Below, one piece after another: positions 41,869-53,954 of a DNA stretch of 64,000 bases. The notes beneath the pieces were generated by a model. It was not told the DNA's origin. It made no database searches and saw only the letters and a list, made by a program, of their open reading frames with translations. The position numbers were made by a program, and so were the translations under genes. Position 1 is the first letter of the stretch. Every line of letters begins with the position of its first letter. The stretch is taken from positions 49,612,311 through 49,676,310 of the forward strand of contig OX328106.1 in the NCBI GenBank assembly GCA_946811185.2, read 5' to 3'. This stretch comes from Hippopus hippopus. Taxonomy: Eukaryota > Mollusca > Bivalvia > Cardiida > Cardiidae.

Positions 41869-44472
41869 GCATTGTTTGCTGTGATACAATTGCAAAATGT
41901 TGAAAGCAACCAATCTTCAGGAACACTTTGCCAGACAACAAAATTTGAGACTTGTCTGATTTGGAATTATTTGCAGACAAGAAATGAAATGTGTCACTTG
42001 TGTCTTTGCTGAGTAAATGAGAACATGCTTGCCAACATTTTCTTCTTTTCCCACAATGTTTTCAGATGTGTAAATATTTCCTATGGTAGTGAAAACTTAG
42101 GATTCAGGAATAATGGCATCTGTCACAGATTATTAGATAACTCCTTACCACAAGTGGCTTATAAGACTGTAGATACTGAATGTACTGTGTTGTTTGAAGA
42201 AACCAAAAGTATGTCAAATTTAATACATGTACTTTTAGTGTTTTATGACAATAGTGTGAGTAGTGGAAAACCAACATCATGATTCTCAGAGAATTTTGCA
42301 CAACACAGATACATACTTCTCTCCCTCAAAAAATATGTTGATGAGGAAAAGCAACACGCAGCTTGTGCAGACAGTTGTGCAAATTCAAAAAACAAATAGA
42401 TGTATAGAAGTATAATGGCTGCTATGATACAACTAAAATGTTGTGAAACATTGCAAATTGAGCAAGGTAACATCCTTAACTTTTTGCCAGATTACAAAAT
42501 TTTGGACATGTCTAATTTGAAAGCATTTGCAGACGACAAATGAAATGCAACTGAAATGAGGAGACTTGTTTTTCCTGGGGAAATGAGAAAATGTGACATG
42601 TACTTACCGGTAGTTTCTTCTTTGTTCACAATGTTTTCGGAAGTATGGATATTCCCCAGGTTAGTGAAAACTTAGGATTCAGCAATACTAGCATTTGTCA
42701 CAGATAATTAAATAACTCCATACTTCTAGTGGCTTATTGAACTATACATACTAAATATACTTTGGTGGTAGAAGAAGCTCACAGCTTTCATATCCAAATA
42801 CATTCATTTCACTTTAGCATTTTTCTTGCAGGTTTGTACAGTTCATAGCTGATTTGGTCTTTAATATTCCAAGTTTTCAAGCCCAGCTTCAGTTTTATAC
42901 TAGCACACTTTATGCAGAATTACAAAACCATCTTCAATGTCATTCTTCTGTTCACAGGATGCATCACAACAGTATGTTGACAGCTCTTGAAACCATGTTT
43001 TGAAGTGTTTGTGCTCTCACAATACATATCTGGAAAAAAAATATAGAACCAACTGAATTTCAAATTTCTCCTTTTTACAAAACGTAACATTTTAATTCTT
43101 CAGTTACGTTGCAAAATATGGTTTCATTTTCACATGGTTAGACTATAATGAGAATTTGTTCAGGATATGGCCAACTATCGGAGATCCAATCATTTCTGAC
43201 TAATGTGCGGTATTGCGCTTCCACCTTTACTGAAATAACCCCTTTTTAGGCTGCCATCTTGCAATTAAGACCGAAAATAGCCAAGTTTTTGAGCCCACAG
43301 TTATCCAACCTTGGCATCGAAAATCACTAGATTTCATTTAAAAACAAAAAGAAATACTTACTGCTTATAAATATGTCAAAATCTGAACAAATTTATTTCT
43401 AAAAATAAATTGAGAATGCTACAATTATCACTAGGGTCCCGCCAAATTCACCACATTGGTCAGCCATTTTGTGATGAAATACCGAAAATAGCCCAGTTTT
43501 GAGCCCATAATTATCTAACTTAGGAATCGAAAATCAGCACAAAACTAGCTTTAATACAAGGAGATGTACTCTATCTCGTGATTTTTACCAATATGTTGCT
43601 ATTTGGACGCTGCTTTATGTACTTAAAAAGTACTTTTGCACGTCACTAAATCCTCCTGCCGAACATCCCCTACGGGGCAAACATGATTAGGTCATGATAT
43701 TTTAACGCCAAAATAAGCATATAAAACAAAATCTCCGAAAAAATTGATGTTGCATATATTCTAAGCATGTAAATATTCGGAAACTTACCTGTTGAGAAGG
43801 ACGTATGGGATAACCAAGCAAAACGTTGATTAAAACAGTGACCGTCGTATGCCGAAATTTCAGATGGCCGTCGTTTTTCCTTTGCGGTCAATTCGAAAGA
43901 AGACAGTGAATAACCGGAAGTTATACCGTGTTTCCTATCCCTGTATATAAGATCCCTGCTGAAAGGAAGATAATAACTCGCAAGGAACGACAACGGATTA
44001 CTGGACGCCGTACAGGTAAGTCAGTGAACAATCGATAATTGGTCTTAACTCCAGTTGCGTTGCCTATCCCTGTGTATATACGATCCTTGGGTAAACATAG
44101 AACTTTCCTTACTAAAGATGACACATGAAGCTTTTGTGGACTGTGTAGATCAAGATCAGACATGTGTGGTCTTCTCTGTGATTCAAACTGTACAGTACTT
44201 CTAGATTACTTCATTCAAGATTATGACCGAACTGTATGTTCATCTTGCAACAGAACAGTATTTATGGTCCTGGAATGATGTAATTTGTCTATTTGATGGT
44301 GAAAGCATTAACTCTTTACCAGACAAGAAAACTGTAGATTCGCCTAAATTTAAAACAGTTGCAGATGACAAACTAGATGTTGCTCAAAGATAAAGTCTGT
44401 CTTTCAATTGGTAAATTAAGAAAACATCGTGGTAAAAAAGAGCGGGAGGGAAAAAAAATGATAACAACCCAC

Positions 44473-44602
44473 CTCTGGTAAGTTTTTTTAGTAAATGACA
44501 GATCACTATGAACAGCAGAATTTCCGTGTGGTATGATCGAAGCGCAGGCAATCCTGTCCGCACCCCCATTGGCAGCCTGAAACACAACGGATCTTTTGGC
44601 AG
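44473..44602 (-). pseudogene. SOD-repeat copy B, exon 6 with lost copper ligand
   Basis: This 130-nt mirror of 31860-31989 has splice sites kept. SVVFHAANGG reads SVVFQAANGG, so the late copper-binding His codon CAT is CAG. Confidence 0.8.
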
Positions 44603-44694
44603 CTGTAGAAGAAAATACAAACCCAAAGTTTAGGGTTTTTTTAAGATCTTAATATCCATCAGATCAAATATGACATAATCAAGCTTATTTAGAG

Positions 44695-45360
44695 GACAAT
44701 CCCAAATACTGTAAAACTCTGAGGAAGAGGACTTCTAAAAACATTGTGGGAAAAGGAGAAAATGCTGGTAACCAGAATTTTCTCCTTTTCCCACAATATT
44801 TCTTACACTATCAAAGACAGAAATCATCAATCAAGCAAAAACTAAATTGTCATCTACTAGCGCTTTAGATTTGGGCTGGTCCAAAATTTTTTTGTTTTTT
44901 ATCCCTTTACAACACGATCCCGAGCTTTAACGAACCCGAAGAAGAAGCCTTTAGAAAACATTGTGGCCAAAGGAGAAAATGCTGGTAACCAGCATTTTCT
45001 CCTTTTCCCACAATCTTTTCTACATATCAAAGACAAATTCCATCATCTGAGCCAAATTTAAATTGACCTCTTAAATTGGTTCCAATTTGGACAAGTCTGA
45101 ATTTTTCTTTTGTGGTAAAGAGTTAAAAGAGTTAACCCTTTACCACATGACTAATTTTAGACCTGTCCGAATTGAAAGCATTTGCAGATGACAGTTTCAA
45201 TGTGGCTCATATGAAATGATTTTTCTTTGATAGGGTAGAAAACATTGTGGGAAAAGGAGAAAAATGCTGGTAACCAGCATTTTCTCCTTTTCCTACAATG
45301 TTTTCAAAAGCCTTCTCTATCAGGGGTGTTAAAAATCGTCATTGTGTGGTAAAGGGTTAA
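44695..45360. mobile_element. Three adjacent family 1 palindromes, copy B
   Basis: Mirror of 31106-31770: copies at about 44695-44895, 44898-45126 and 45132-45360 with shared or neighbouring TTAA sites. Confidence 0.75.
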
Positions 45361-45891
45361 ACAATATTTTGATACGTCTAAAATAAGCCAGTGTGGTAAA
45401 GCCAGTTTGGCTACTCCGCTGATACAGCAAAGTAGGAATATATAGGGATATGCACAACATAGACAAGTTCAGTAATGGGTTAGACCTGATATCTTATGAA
45501 CGCTGTAGGTGACCCAAAACAGCCTGCATATAGTGTAGATAAAGATCAGGATGTACAGAATGGGCATTCCAATCTTAGCATACACTGTCCAATAGTTGCA
45601 AATATATATGCAAATATATATTCATGAAGAAAATCTTCAGAATTCCATATTTTGGTCTGAATTTTATGACTCTATAAAGAATCAGTTTCATTAGCTTGGC
45701 ATGGAAAGAGCTTTAAAATTCCTCTCATATTTTATGTGAAAAGTTCAATGTGAACTCATGTTTTGTAAATACTTTACTGTTTACAGACAACCTCTTGCAA
45801 ATGCTATATAGCCAAAACTTCAAAACTTTATGACTAAATTAGCTTGTAAACTATAAAGATAAAATGTTCAAACAGACTAGTACACCTTTTA

Positions 45892-46120
45892 TAACCCTTT
45901 CTCTACACAATCCCGAGTTTTAGTGACCCTGAGAATATCATGCCTTCTGAAAACATTTTGGAAAAAGTAGAAAATGCTGGTTACCAGCATTTTTTCCTTT
46001 TCCCATAATGTTTTCTACCCTATCAAAAACAAATTCCATCATTTAAGTCACAATTAAATTGTCGTCTGCAAATGTTTTCAATTATGACAAGTCTACTTTT
46101 TTGTCTTTCTGAAAAAGATT
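45892..46120. mobile_element. Family 1 palindrome, copy B
   Basis: Mirror of 30380-30586; core intact. Confidence 0.65.
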
Positions 46121-46189
46121 AAATATGTTATGATGTTCACAACAGTTGATACATGTAAATCAAAGTGCTACAAATTTAAATGTCGTCTG

Positions 46190-46640
46190 ACTCTAACAAT
46201 TTTTACATTTACAGATGACAAATTAAATATGACTAAAATGGTGATTTTCTGTCTTTGATAGGGAAGAAAACATTGTGGTAAAAGGAGACAATGCTGGTTA
46301 AAAGCATATTCTTCTTTTCCCACAATGTTTTCAAAAGGCTGCTGCTGCTCTCTCAGGGTTGTTAAAACACGGGATTGTGTGCTAAAGGGTTAATATTTCA
46401 GCAGCAGCCTTTACCAAGAAAAACAGTGACTTGTAACTTCACCCTCTACCACACAATCCCTATTTCTTAATGACCCTAATAAATAAAGCCTTTGACAACA
46501 TTGTTGAAAAAAAGGATACAAATGCTGGTTTCCAGCATTTTTTCCATTTCCCACAGAAAGTCTCATCATTCCAGCCACATTTAATTTGTTGTCTACAAAT
46601 GCATTGAAATTGGACATGTCAAGAATTTTATCATTGGGTA
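46190..46640. mobile_element. Two family 1 palindromes, copy B
   Basis: Mirrors of 29820-30035 and 30077-30300; the first has an altered loop (AATGCTGGTTAAAAGCAT). Confidence 0.65.
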
Positions 46641-46681
46641 CTGAGTTTAAAGCCTGTCACAAATCTGTATCACCTAGGACT

Positions 46682-46912
46682 TTAACTCTTTGCCAAACGA
46701 CAAAATTTTAGTCTGGTCCAAATTGAAAGCATTTTCAGAAGATAAATTATCTATCACTCAAAATATGGGATTTGTCTTTAATAGGATGGAAAACATTGTG
46801 GGAAAAGGAGAAAGTGCTGGTTACCAGCATTTTCTCCATTTCCTGCAATTTTTTTCAATAGTTTTCTTTTTTTAAGGGTCATTAAAACTCAGTATTGTGG
46901 GGTAAAGGGTAA
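46682..46912. mobile_element. Family 1 TTAA palindrome, copy B
   Basis: Mirror of 29560-29787. Confidence 0.7.
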
Positions 46913-46929
46913 TAATATCTTCTCGTATT

Positions 46930-47345
46930 TATCAGAGATATCATCCAGACAAAGACGCTGGCCTAGTTTCATGAGTATCAGACTGAAAATTTGGCCTGTA
47001 GTGTGCACACAAGGTTTATCTAAGATTTGGCCTACCACCTACCTTTTAGACCTGAGGTGACCCAATTTCACAATTCACTGAGATATCATCAAGACAAACC
47101 CTTTGACGTAGTTTCATGAGTATCAGGCTGAAAATGTGGCCTCTAGACAGCACACAAGTTTTTTTTTTTTTTCAAATTTCGCACAGTAACCTATTTTTTT
47201 AACCCAAAATGACCCAATTCCATGCTTGTACAAGATATCATCAGGGCAAACAATCTGACCAAGTTTCATTAGTATAAGGCTGAAAATGTTGCCTCTTGAG
47301 TGCAAACAAGTTTTTTCTAAGATTTGGCCAAGTGACCTAGTTTTA
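46930..47345 (-). mobile_element. 145-bp tandem-core element, copy B, 3' end deleted
   Basis: The mirror of 28750-29170; the terminal hairpin is missing because of the 367-bp deletion in this arm. Confidence 0.65.
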
Positions 47346-47417
47346 AAACTTTAAAACTGGAAATGGAGTAGTATAGGGCTAAACAAGCAAACAGCAATTG
47401 CCAAAGATAAAATTTAC

Positions 47418-47553
47418 CAGAATAAGTTTTCAAGTTGATGTCTGTGAAAAATTTTTTGCCTCCGCCAATGGTATACTGCCCTACTTTTTTGGACTGATCT
47501 CCCATTTCACATCTGAGTGGGTTGTAGATGGAACATTCATCATAGTTGTTATC
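47418..47553 (-). pseudogene. SOD-repeat copy B, exon 5 with 9-nt deletion
   Basis: This 136-nt mirror of 28542-28686 has splice sites kept. NLNLEATYSG is shortened to NLKTYSG by an in-frame 9-nt deletion, and Tyr to Cys and Glu to Gln changes are visible. Confidence 0.8.
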
Positions 47554-47599
47554 CTATGGAAGAAAAAGCATACAGGGGGTCAAATAAGCATCTTAGAAG

Positions 47600-47789
47600 C
47601 TTTAACCTTTACCAAACAGTCTTGTGTTTTAAACACCATAAAGAATTAAAGAATTTTGAAAACATGGTGGGAAAAGGAGAAAATGCTGGTAACCAGCATT
47701 TTCTCAATTTCTCACAATGTTTTCTGCTCTTTTATAGACAAATTTAAGTCATTCAAGCAACATCAAATTTATTGTCTGCAACTGCTTTG
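47600..47789. mobile_element. Family 1 palindrome, copy B
   Basis: Mirror of 28306-28492. Confidence 0.7.
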
Positions 47790-48011
47790 AAGGGGTTAGA
47801 AGCATGAAATAAATAGAATATTTGTTTTATTCGGTGAAAGATTGAAATTTATTTCATCAAGTGAACATCATCGGTAATATTTTCACAATCGGCTGTGCTA
47901 CTCATGAAAATACATGTATTACCGATTATGTTCACAAGATGAAATAAATTTCAATCTTTCACTGAAAAAAAACAACAAATATTCTATTCATTTCATGCTT
48001 ATAACCCCTTT
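47790..48011. mobile_element. Fold-back MITE, copy B
   Basis: Mirror of 28085-28305, nearly unchanged. Confidence 0.7.
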
Positions 48012-49003
48012 TTGTTCTGATTTTCATCGAAATCCAGTGCAGTTGTTTTCGGTAATATCCTGTGGCATATCCCCCGCCACATAAGAAGGCATTACAATAT
48101 TACATAAAGCCCTAGAAATGTAGGATAAATGCATATAAATTATGTCATATTTCCCTCTGGTTGAATGGTGCACACTGTTTACCTGGGTACCAAGTGTGCT
48201 GGAACACTTTCCACCTTCAATTGAAGAGTAACAAAAAATTTATTTATGAAAATTTGCAAAGTTAATAAGAGAGTTTAGTAAAACGGATTTACAAATTTTG
48301 GAATTCTGAACAAAGGCATACAGTTACAAATTCTTGCGCAAAAACTTATGGAATTGTAAATAAGACGGTACTCCAGGGGACCCTTTGTCTAAAGAAAGTT
48401 CTGTACCAGTTGCTATGAAATCAGTTAATTTTACTGGACGGAACCATGAATTATCAAACCTTATAAACCACCATCATTTCCAAATACATTAACGAAAAAC
48501 ATAATATGCAGGTGCCAATGCTCAGCCTCTCTAGATAAAATTTCTACGCAGAAAAAGAAGCATACCTGTTTCAAAAATGGTCTAAGGGTATGAGATCCAC
48601 TTTTGCAAGTAAAAAACTAGTTGCTGTTTACACACATGTATACTCGGTAAATGGCATACAAAAAAAAATGTCAAAGTTTCCTCATGACGACAACGCAAAT
48701 GACAACTCTGCAATGATACTATGACATTCTGGATGTTTTCTTCAAAAACAGCTGAGTTAACTCTTTCCATACCATTAATGACACCAGAAGCTTTTGCCGA
48801 CAGTGTAGATCAAGATAAGACTGCATAGACTATGCAGCCTGACCTCTGATCTGCACTGTCCACTGCTACATTCTAGTTTATGACTGAACTGTCTCTGAAT
48901 CTTGCAGAGAAAATGTATTTTAAGCCTTTGAGAAAATGAAATTTATTTATTCAGTAGTGAAAGAGTTAACAAGTGGTTGATACAAACAAGAGGCATGTCT
49001 TAC

Positions 49004-49174
49004 CACATCCACCACGAAGGGGTTATAGTGAGGCCCGCAGCTAGCACAGTTTGTGATCACTCGGTTCTCGTGCACATGCCAGTTATGTCCTGTTGTCTGG
49101 GAATCATTTCTGTATTTCACATCAACCACGATAAATGTGTCGCTTAAATCACCATTGGAGTATTTGTATTGGGA
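49004..49174 (-). pseudogene. SOD-repeat copy B, exon 4
   Basis: This 171-nt mirror of 26929-27099 has intact splice sites; HNWHVHE and GPHYNPF are kept, and Met is replaced by Val after NPF. Confidence 0.8.
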
Positions 49175-49306
49175 CTGGAAAAAGATAATAATAGCTCTTT
49201 CAAGTTTTATGAAACTATCCAGTTTTTACTATCCAAAAAAATCTTGAAAAAAAAAAGGATTCAATTATAGGCTTGTCTAAATTGAAATCAGACAAGAAAT
49301 TCACTG

Positions 49307-49733
49307 TAAAACAAGAGGGCCATGATGGCCCTGAAGTCGCTCACCTGAGTCTTTTGACCAAACATGACTCATTTTCAATCTCTTTTGAGATATTATGACA
49401 AACATTCTACCTAGATTTTCATGAGTTATTGACCTGAAATGACCCACTTGCAAACTGGTTCAAGACCAACATTCTGACAAAGTTTCATGAGTACTGCATT
49501 AAATATGTGGCCTCTAAAAAGTACACAAGGCTTTCGAAGATTTGACCTAGTGACCTAGTTTTTTTTTCGACATTATCCATTTTCATACTCTTCCAAGATA
49601 TAATCAAGACAAACATTCTGACCAACTTTCAAGAGTATCTGACTGAAAATGTGGCCTCTAGAGCGTACACAAGTTTTTTCTAAGATTTGACATAGTGACC
49701 TAGTTTTTGACCCGACATTACCCAATATCAAAC
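49307..49733 (-). mobile_element. 145-bp tandem-core element, copy B remnant
   Basis: On the minus strand the terminal hairpin and only two to three units remain. The rest was removed by the deletion that truncates SOD exon 3. Confidence 0.75.
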
Positions 49734-51352
49734 TCAAGTTGGACATGAGAGAACATCGACACAATCCTGTGAAAAAGTAATAGTACCAACTGGACTTCCC
49801 TGCCCATTGGCAGCTGTCCATGCATTGACCTGAGCTGTTCTGAGAAACTTCAAGTTGACATCGCCACAACCTAATCTCTCAATAGGATGAGTATTATTAT
49901 GAATCACAATAGATTTTCCTACAATGCTTTGTGGCCCAGACAAAGGAAGTTGCAGATCTGTGAAAAAGTATTTACTTTTCAGTCCAGATACTGTTCGAAT
50001 GTTTAATTTCCCATGCTTTCCAGACAAATCACCCAGTTCACATCGGATTTGTTTATCTGAATTACATTCGGGCTCATAGTCATCCCCCAAATCCACGATA
50101 TATGGATTGTAATGGGCCCCCACAGACTTGCATCTATCTTGTTCAGACACCAGCATATCGTTACCAATTGGGGCTTCATGTACATGCCACGTGTGTCCCT
50201 CGGTTTTTGTCTGGTCAGCATTTGCTGCATAATTAAGTTTAACATAAATCTGGGTTTCCGCAAACCACATATCTTTTGGTTGTCGCAACATTATGTAACC
50301 AATAAAAGGAAATGTAAATCTGGCATAGGCAGTGTTCATAGCCATGCCATCTCCTGGCCATATTGTTGAGCAGATCCAGCGAGGGCTACCTTGCTCATTT
50401 TTGTGAATCACCATGCTTCTGCCAACAATAGAGTTTCTTCCATAAAGCTGAAGATTTGGATCAATCCATGTTTTGTTGTAGGAATTTAAGTTTGCCAGTG
50501 AACCAAACTTTCCACTGATATCTCCTACTTCATACAAATCCGGTGTTGTACTTCCAGCAACCGGATACACACTGGCATCTGTACTAACATTGAATGGATT
50601 AAAATGGCCTGCAACGTCCTTCTGCCCACAAACAACCTCAGTCATCCCACGTTTCTGTGGTACAGGATATAAATGTACATGATAACCACCAGAGTTCATT
50701 CGTAAATTGTTCAAATTAACATTCACAGTGACAGGGTCTAATGGAGATCTTTGATTGTATTTAATCATGCCTTTAACACCATCATTACTGAACTTAGAAA
50801 TACCTTCCATCCTTGGATACTGGACAATATTAGCACAAGCAAAGTAGTCTTGTCCATTCAGAAAGGCAATTGTTTTACCAATAATTGAATTCTCTCCACT
50901 GAGAGGTAATCTTAAATCACCAAAAAACAGTTTTGTGTTTCCTGTAGTTTGTAAAGTCACATCTCCATGTTTAGCACTAAGATCACCAATTCTACAATTC
51001 GTATGATCTACTGTTGTACAACCAGTGCCACTGGCCGCATCTGGGTCATACAAGTCCAATATAGTGCTACCACATCGGTCATTCAAGCTAGTTGTAGCAT
51101 CAATGTCCATCTTCACTTGGCCAGCATTGATCTGCCATTTGAGTGGTGTATCTATTTTTGTCGTGCCAACAAAATAGAGGTCTATGTACATGAGTGTATC
51201 AGCAGACTGTGAACTTTCCTTCTGTCTGAAGATAACGGTACCACCCAACATGGCGGGAAATTGTGTATAAGCTGTGATGTACTCTGTATCTGCCTCAATT
51301 GTTGCACACACTGTTAAACTTGAACTTCCATTTGTTATCACAAAAGATTGAC
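49734..51352 (-). pseudogene. SOD-repeat copy B, truncated exon 3
   Basis: The exon begins after ccag at 51353 and reads 539 codons through the degenerate repeat and two complete SOD-like repeats (GYHVHLYP, HTWHVHE). It stops at TGA created where sequence equivalent to 24139 joins sequence equivalent to 26368. It is otherwise very close to exon 3 of copy A, with few changes (for example GDISGK for GDICGK, HNN for HSN). Confidence 0.85.
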
Positions 51353-51407
51353 CTGGAAAATAAGATAGAAGGATTAAATAAAGAGATCTGCAACTTACGT
51401 CCGTACC

Positions 51408-51629
51408 AGATGACTAACTTAAACTTGTGTCATGTCAACATTGAAAGTATTGGCAGACGACAAAATAAAATTAATGTGAATGAAAGATTGAAACTTGTTT
51501 GGGAAGGGTAGAAAATATTGGGCAAAAAAGAGAAAATGTGGGTTACCAGCATTTTCTTTTTCCCACATTATTTTCAAAAGGTTTCTTTCTCGTGGTTCTT
51601 AAAAGTCAGCATTGTGTAGTAAAGGTTAA
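51408..51629. mobile_element. Family 1 palindrome, copy B
   Basis: Mirror of 22246-22460. Confidence 0.65.
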
Positions 51630-52351
51630 ATGATCAGCTTTATCATGGATTATAGTGAAAACATTGTGCAAAAAATCCTGGCTTCATGGTTTTACGTTAA
51701 TGTCTGGTCACCGCATTTTCTCCTTTTTTCACTATGTTTTCAAAAGGCATCTACACCAGTGTTGTTAGAATTTGACATAAAGGTGCTTCAGACAACTTCA
51801 CAAACTTTCTTGTGAAGTGTGGATAATAAAATTCAGTAGAAAATAAGTTCCAATAATGAATAAGGTGAAAAAAGTCTTTCTCTCTGACAAAGTCTTTAAA
51901 CTGCAACACATACAAAGGTGTTGGCATTGTAACAACGTAACCACATGTGGGTGCAGTTGCTCGGCTACAGTTGCTGTTATTGAAAATTCCAAATCAAAAA
52001 ACGGACATAACTGTGTCAAAATTATTTTGATGGTTACCTGCTTCCATTGTGAGGGTTCCACTTTCTATAGTTAACAACTAGTCCCAATTTGAAGTAAATA
52101 TCATCAGTAAGGACAGAGATATAACAAAATATCGAAGTTTTTGAAAGTTTTAAGTCAAAAGGAGGTATAACTGTGTTGACAGCTAGCCAGAGTTTTAAGT
52201 AAATATCCTCAGTAATGACAGAGATATTATAAAATGTCAAATTTTCTGCAGGACGGCGCAGACAATGACCATGCCAGGACTATGACAATACCTCGACTTT
52301 TTCTTCAAAAAACAGCCAAACTAACAATGTGTAGTGAAACAAGCAACCTAC

Positions 52352-52434
52352 CTTCAATAGATTTTGTACCAGACAAATCTATCCCAGATGCAGTCAGGTT
52401 CCCTTTACCAGAAGTGGCTTCTGCTGCCCCAATC
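52352..52434 (-). pseudogene. SOD-repeat copy B, exon 2
   Basis: This is the 83-nt mirror of 21438-21520, with splice sites intact (ctcaag and gtaggt on the minus strand) and minor substitutions. Confidence 0.75.
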
Positions 52435-52542
52435 CTTGAGAATAAAATGAAAACTTTAATAAAACCTTTCAGTTTTTTTTATAATGCAATACTTCACCTA
52501 TTCATGATTACATTCCTATTTCTAATATATACCTCAATAATA

Positions 52543-52671
52543 ACCCTCTACCACACAGTGCCGAAAATTTAAAAACTCTGAGGTAGGGGGCTTTGGAAAA
52601 CATTGTGGGAAAAGAAGGAAATGCTGTTAATATAGAGGGGTCTGAAATTTTATCTTTTGAGAAAGGGTTAA
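52543..52671. mobile_element. Family 1 palindrome, copy B, internally deleted
   Basis: Mirror of 21108-21333 but jumps from the hairpin tip (GCTGTTAA) to TATAGAG, losing one core arm and inner flank. Confidence 0.7.
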
Positions 52672-52695
52672 TTTATTTACCAAACAATCTCCTGT

Positions 52696-52913
52696 TTAAC
52701 CCTTTACCACACGGCACAATTTAAGACCTATCCAAATTGAAAGCATTTGCAGACGACAATTTCATAATGGCTCAAATGACGCAACTTTTCTTTGATAGGG
52801 TAGAAAACTTTGTGGGAAAAGGAGAAAATGCTGGTTACAATGTTTTCAAAATGTTTTCAAAAGGCCTCTTCTTCAGGGGTGTTAAAAGGCGTCATTGTGT
52901 GGTAAAGGGTTAA
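52696..52913. mobile_element. Family 1 TTAA palindrome, copy B, one core arm lost
   Basis: Mirror of 20855-21083; after GCTGGTTAC the complementary arm is missing and AATGTTTTCAAA is repeated. Confidence 0.7.
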
Positions 52914-53954
52914 ATGAACCACAGAAAAAAGCTTTAGAAAACATTGTGGGTATGGGAGAAAATGCTGAGAATAGTTGGTCTAGGTTTTAAAGACCCTGAA
53001 AAAGAGGGCCTCTGAAAACATTGTGAGAAAAGAAGAAATTTACTTGTAACAAACTCTATCACAGAACTGCAGCTCTTTTGTTCCAATTCCGAAGTTTTTA
53101 GGCTCTGTGGTTGCTTTCAATTTGGAGAAGTCTAAAATTTGCTGTTTGGGACAGTGTTAATTCAAGCCAGAGGCACAGGATACGACTGACCATGAAAGAA
53201 GAGCGCTAATTTTGTCATGAACTGTATTGGTCTACGTAACCCCCTAAGCACTACAAACGCAATTTCTGTTAAAGAGAGTATCATGGTAAATATTCAATTT
53301 TCCAGGCGAAAAAATATTCAATTTTCCAGGCAGTTTTTGCCATGACAAGCCATAAAATTGTGGACAATCTTGATCTACTCTGTAAGTAAATACATGTACA
53401 TTTACAATTATTGCAAAACCCACAGGCAGATGGACCGAAAGTAACGCCAAGGTTCCTTACAATACGACAGACCCCTGATCAGGCACAGCATATCCAATAA
53501 GGAGACATTTGAGCTTTTCTAGTACAAAAACTTCATTTTACACCCCTAACAAAGACAGCTGAAAACATTGTAGCAGAAGGAGCAACTGCTTGTTATGAGT
53601 CATCCTTTAAACTCTAACAGCTAATCACTGTCCATCACATTTGACAGAATACAGTGCAACAAATATTGAAAGAAAAAAAAAAAAAAAAAAAAAATAACAA
53701 AACGCAAAACAGCTCAAAACTTGCAAAATTTTTATTTGCCCTACTTTTTTCTCTGTCTCTACATCAAGATAAAATTTCTCCATATTGCTCTTCTATCTAC
53801 TAATGTTTCCAAATAGAATAGAATCTAGTTCACAAATTGCTTGCCAAGTAATTGGCTCACACGATAATGAAGTGTCTCCTTGTTCTTCTCCATCGCTTTG
53901 GGAACTCGTTATATGTCTGTAGATTTTATTATCCAGAAAGACCTTTCTAGTGCT

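Larger units (their letters stand above)
39418..43958 (+). mobile_element. hAT-like transposon nested in a copy of itself (4.5 kb)
   Basis: It has the same termini as the element at 32379-35827 and the same orientation. It is flanked by ctgaaag at 39411-39417 and 43959-43965. The target is the outer copy of the same family; copy A keeps the unfilled site at 32503-32509. It is 1.1 kb longer than the copy A element because of extra DNA at about 40765-41868 that includes a TTAA palindromic MITE. No convincing transposase ORF. Confidence 0.8.
37226..44089 (-). mobile_element. Outer hAT-like element, copy B, split by nested insertion and cut by gap
   Basis: The minus-strand start is at 44089, beside the target duplication ggtaaac at 44090-44096. 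It runs left to 43959, is interrupted by the nested element, resumes at 39417 and is cut off at 37226 by the N run, so its other terminus is unseen. Confidence 0.75.
44473..52434 (-). pseudogene. SOD-repeat gene, copy B: truncated inverted copy (exons 2-6)
   Basis: On the minus strand, exons 2-6 of the SOD-repeat gene recur in order: 52352-52434, 49734-51352 (exon 3, cut short), 49004-49174, 47418-47553 and 44473-44602. Exon 3 is fused by deletion to intronic tandem repeat, and the junction makes a TGA stop at 49734-49736 after DCVDVLSCPT. Exon 3 loses its donor and about 142 codons, including one complete SOD repeat. Exon 5 lacks 9 nt in frame and exon 6 has Gln for a copper-ligand His. Exon 1 and exon 7 have no mirror copy. 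A transcript would give at best a shortened protein. It is either a damaged allele placed in inverted orientation or a true duplicate turned pseudogene. Confidence 0.8.

Noticed and set aside
43670..43993. 107-codon frame near the nested transposon's right end
   Set aside because: The same region of the copy A element has indels that break it, and it overlaps the terminal inverted repeat.
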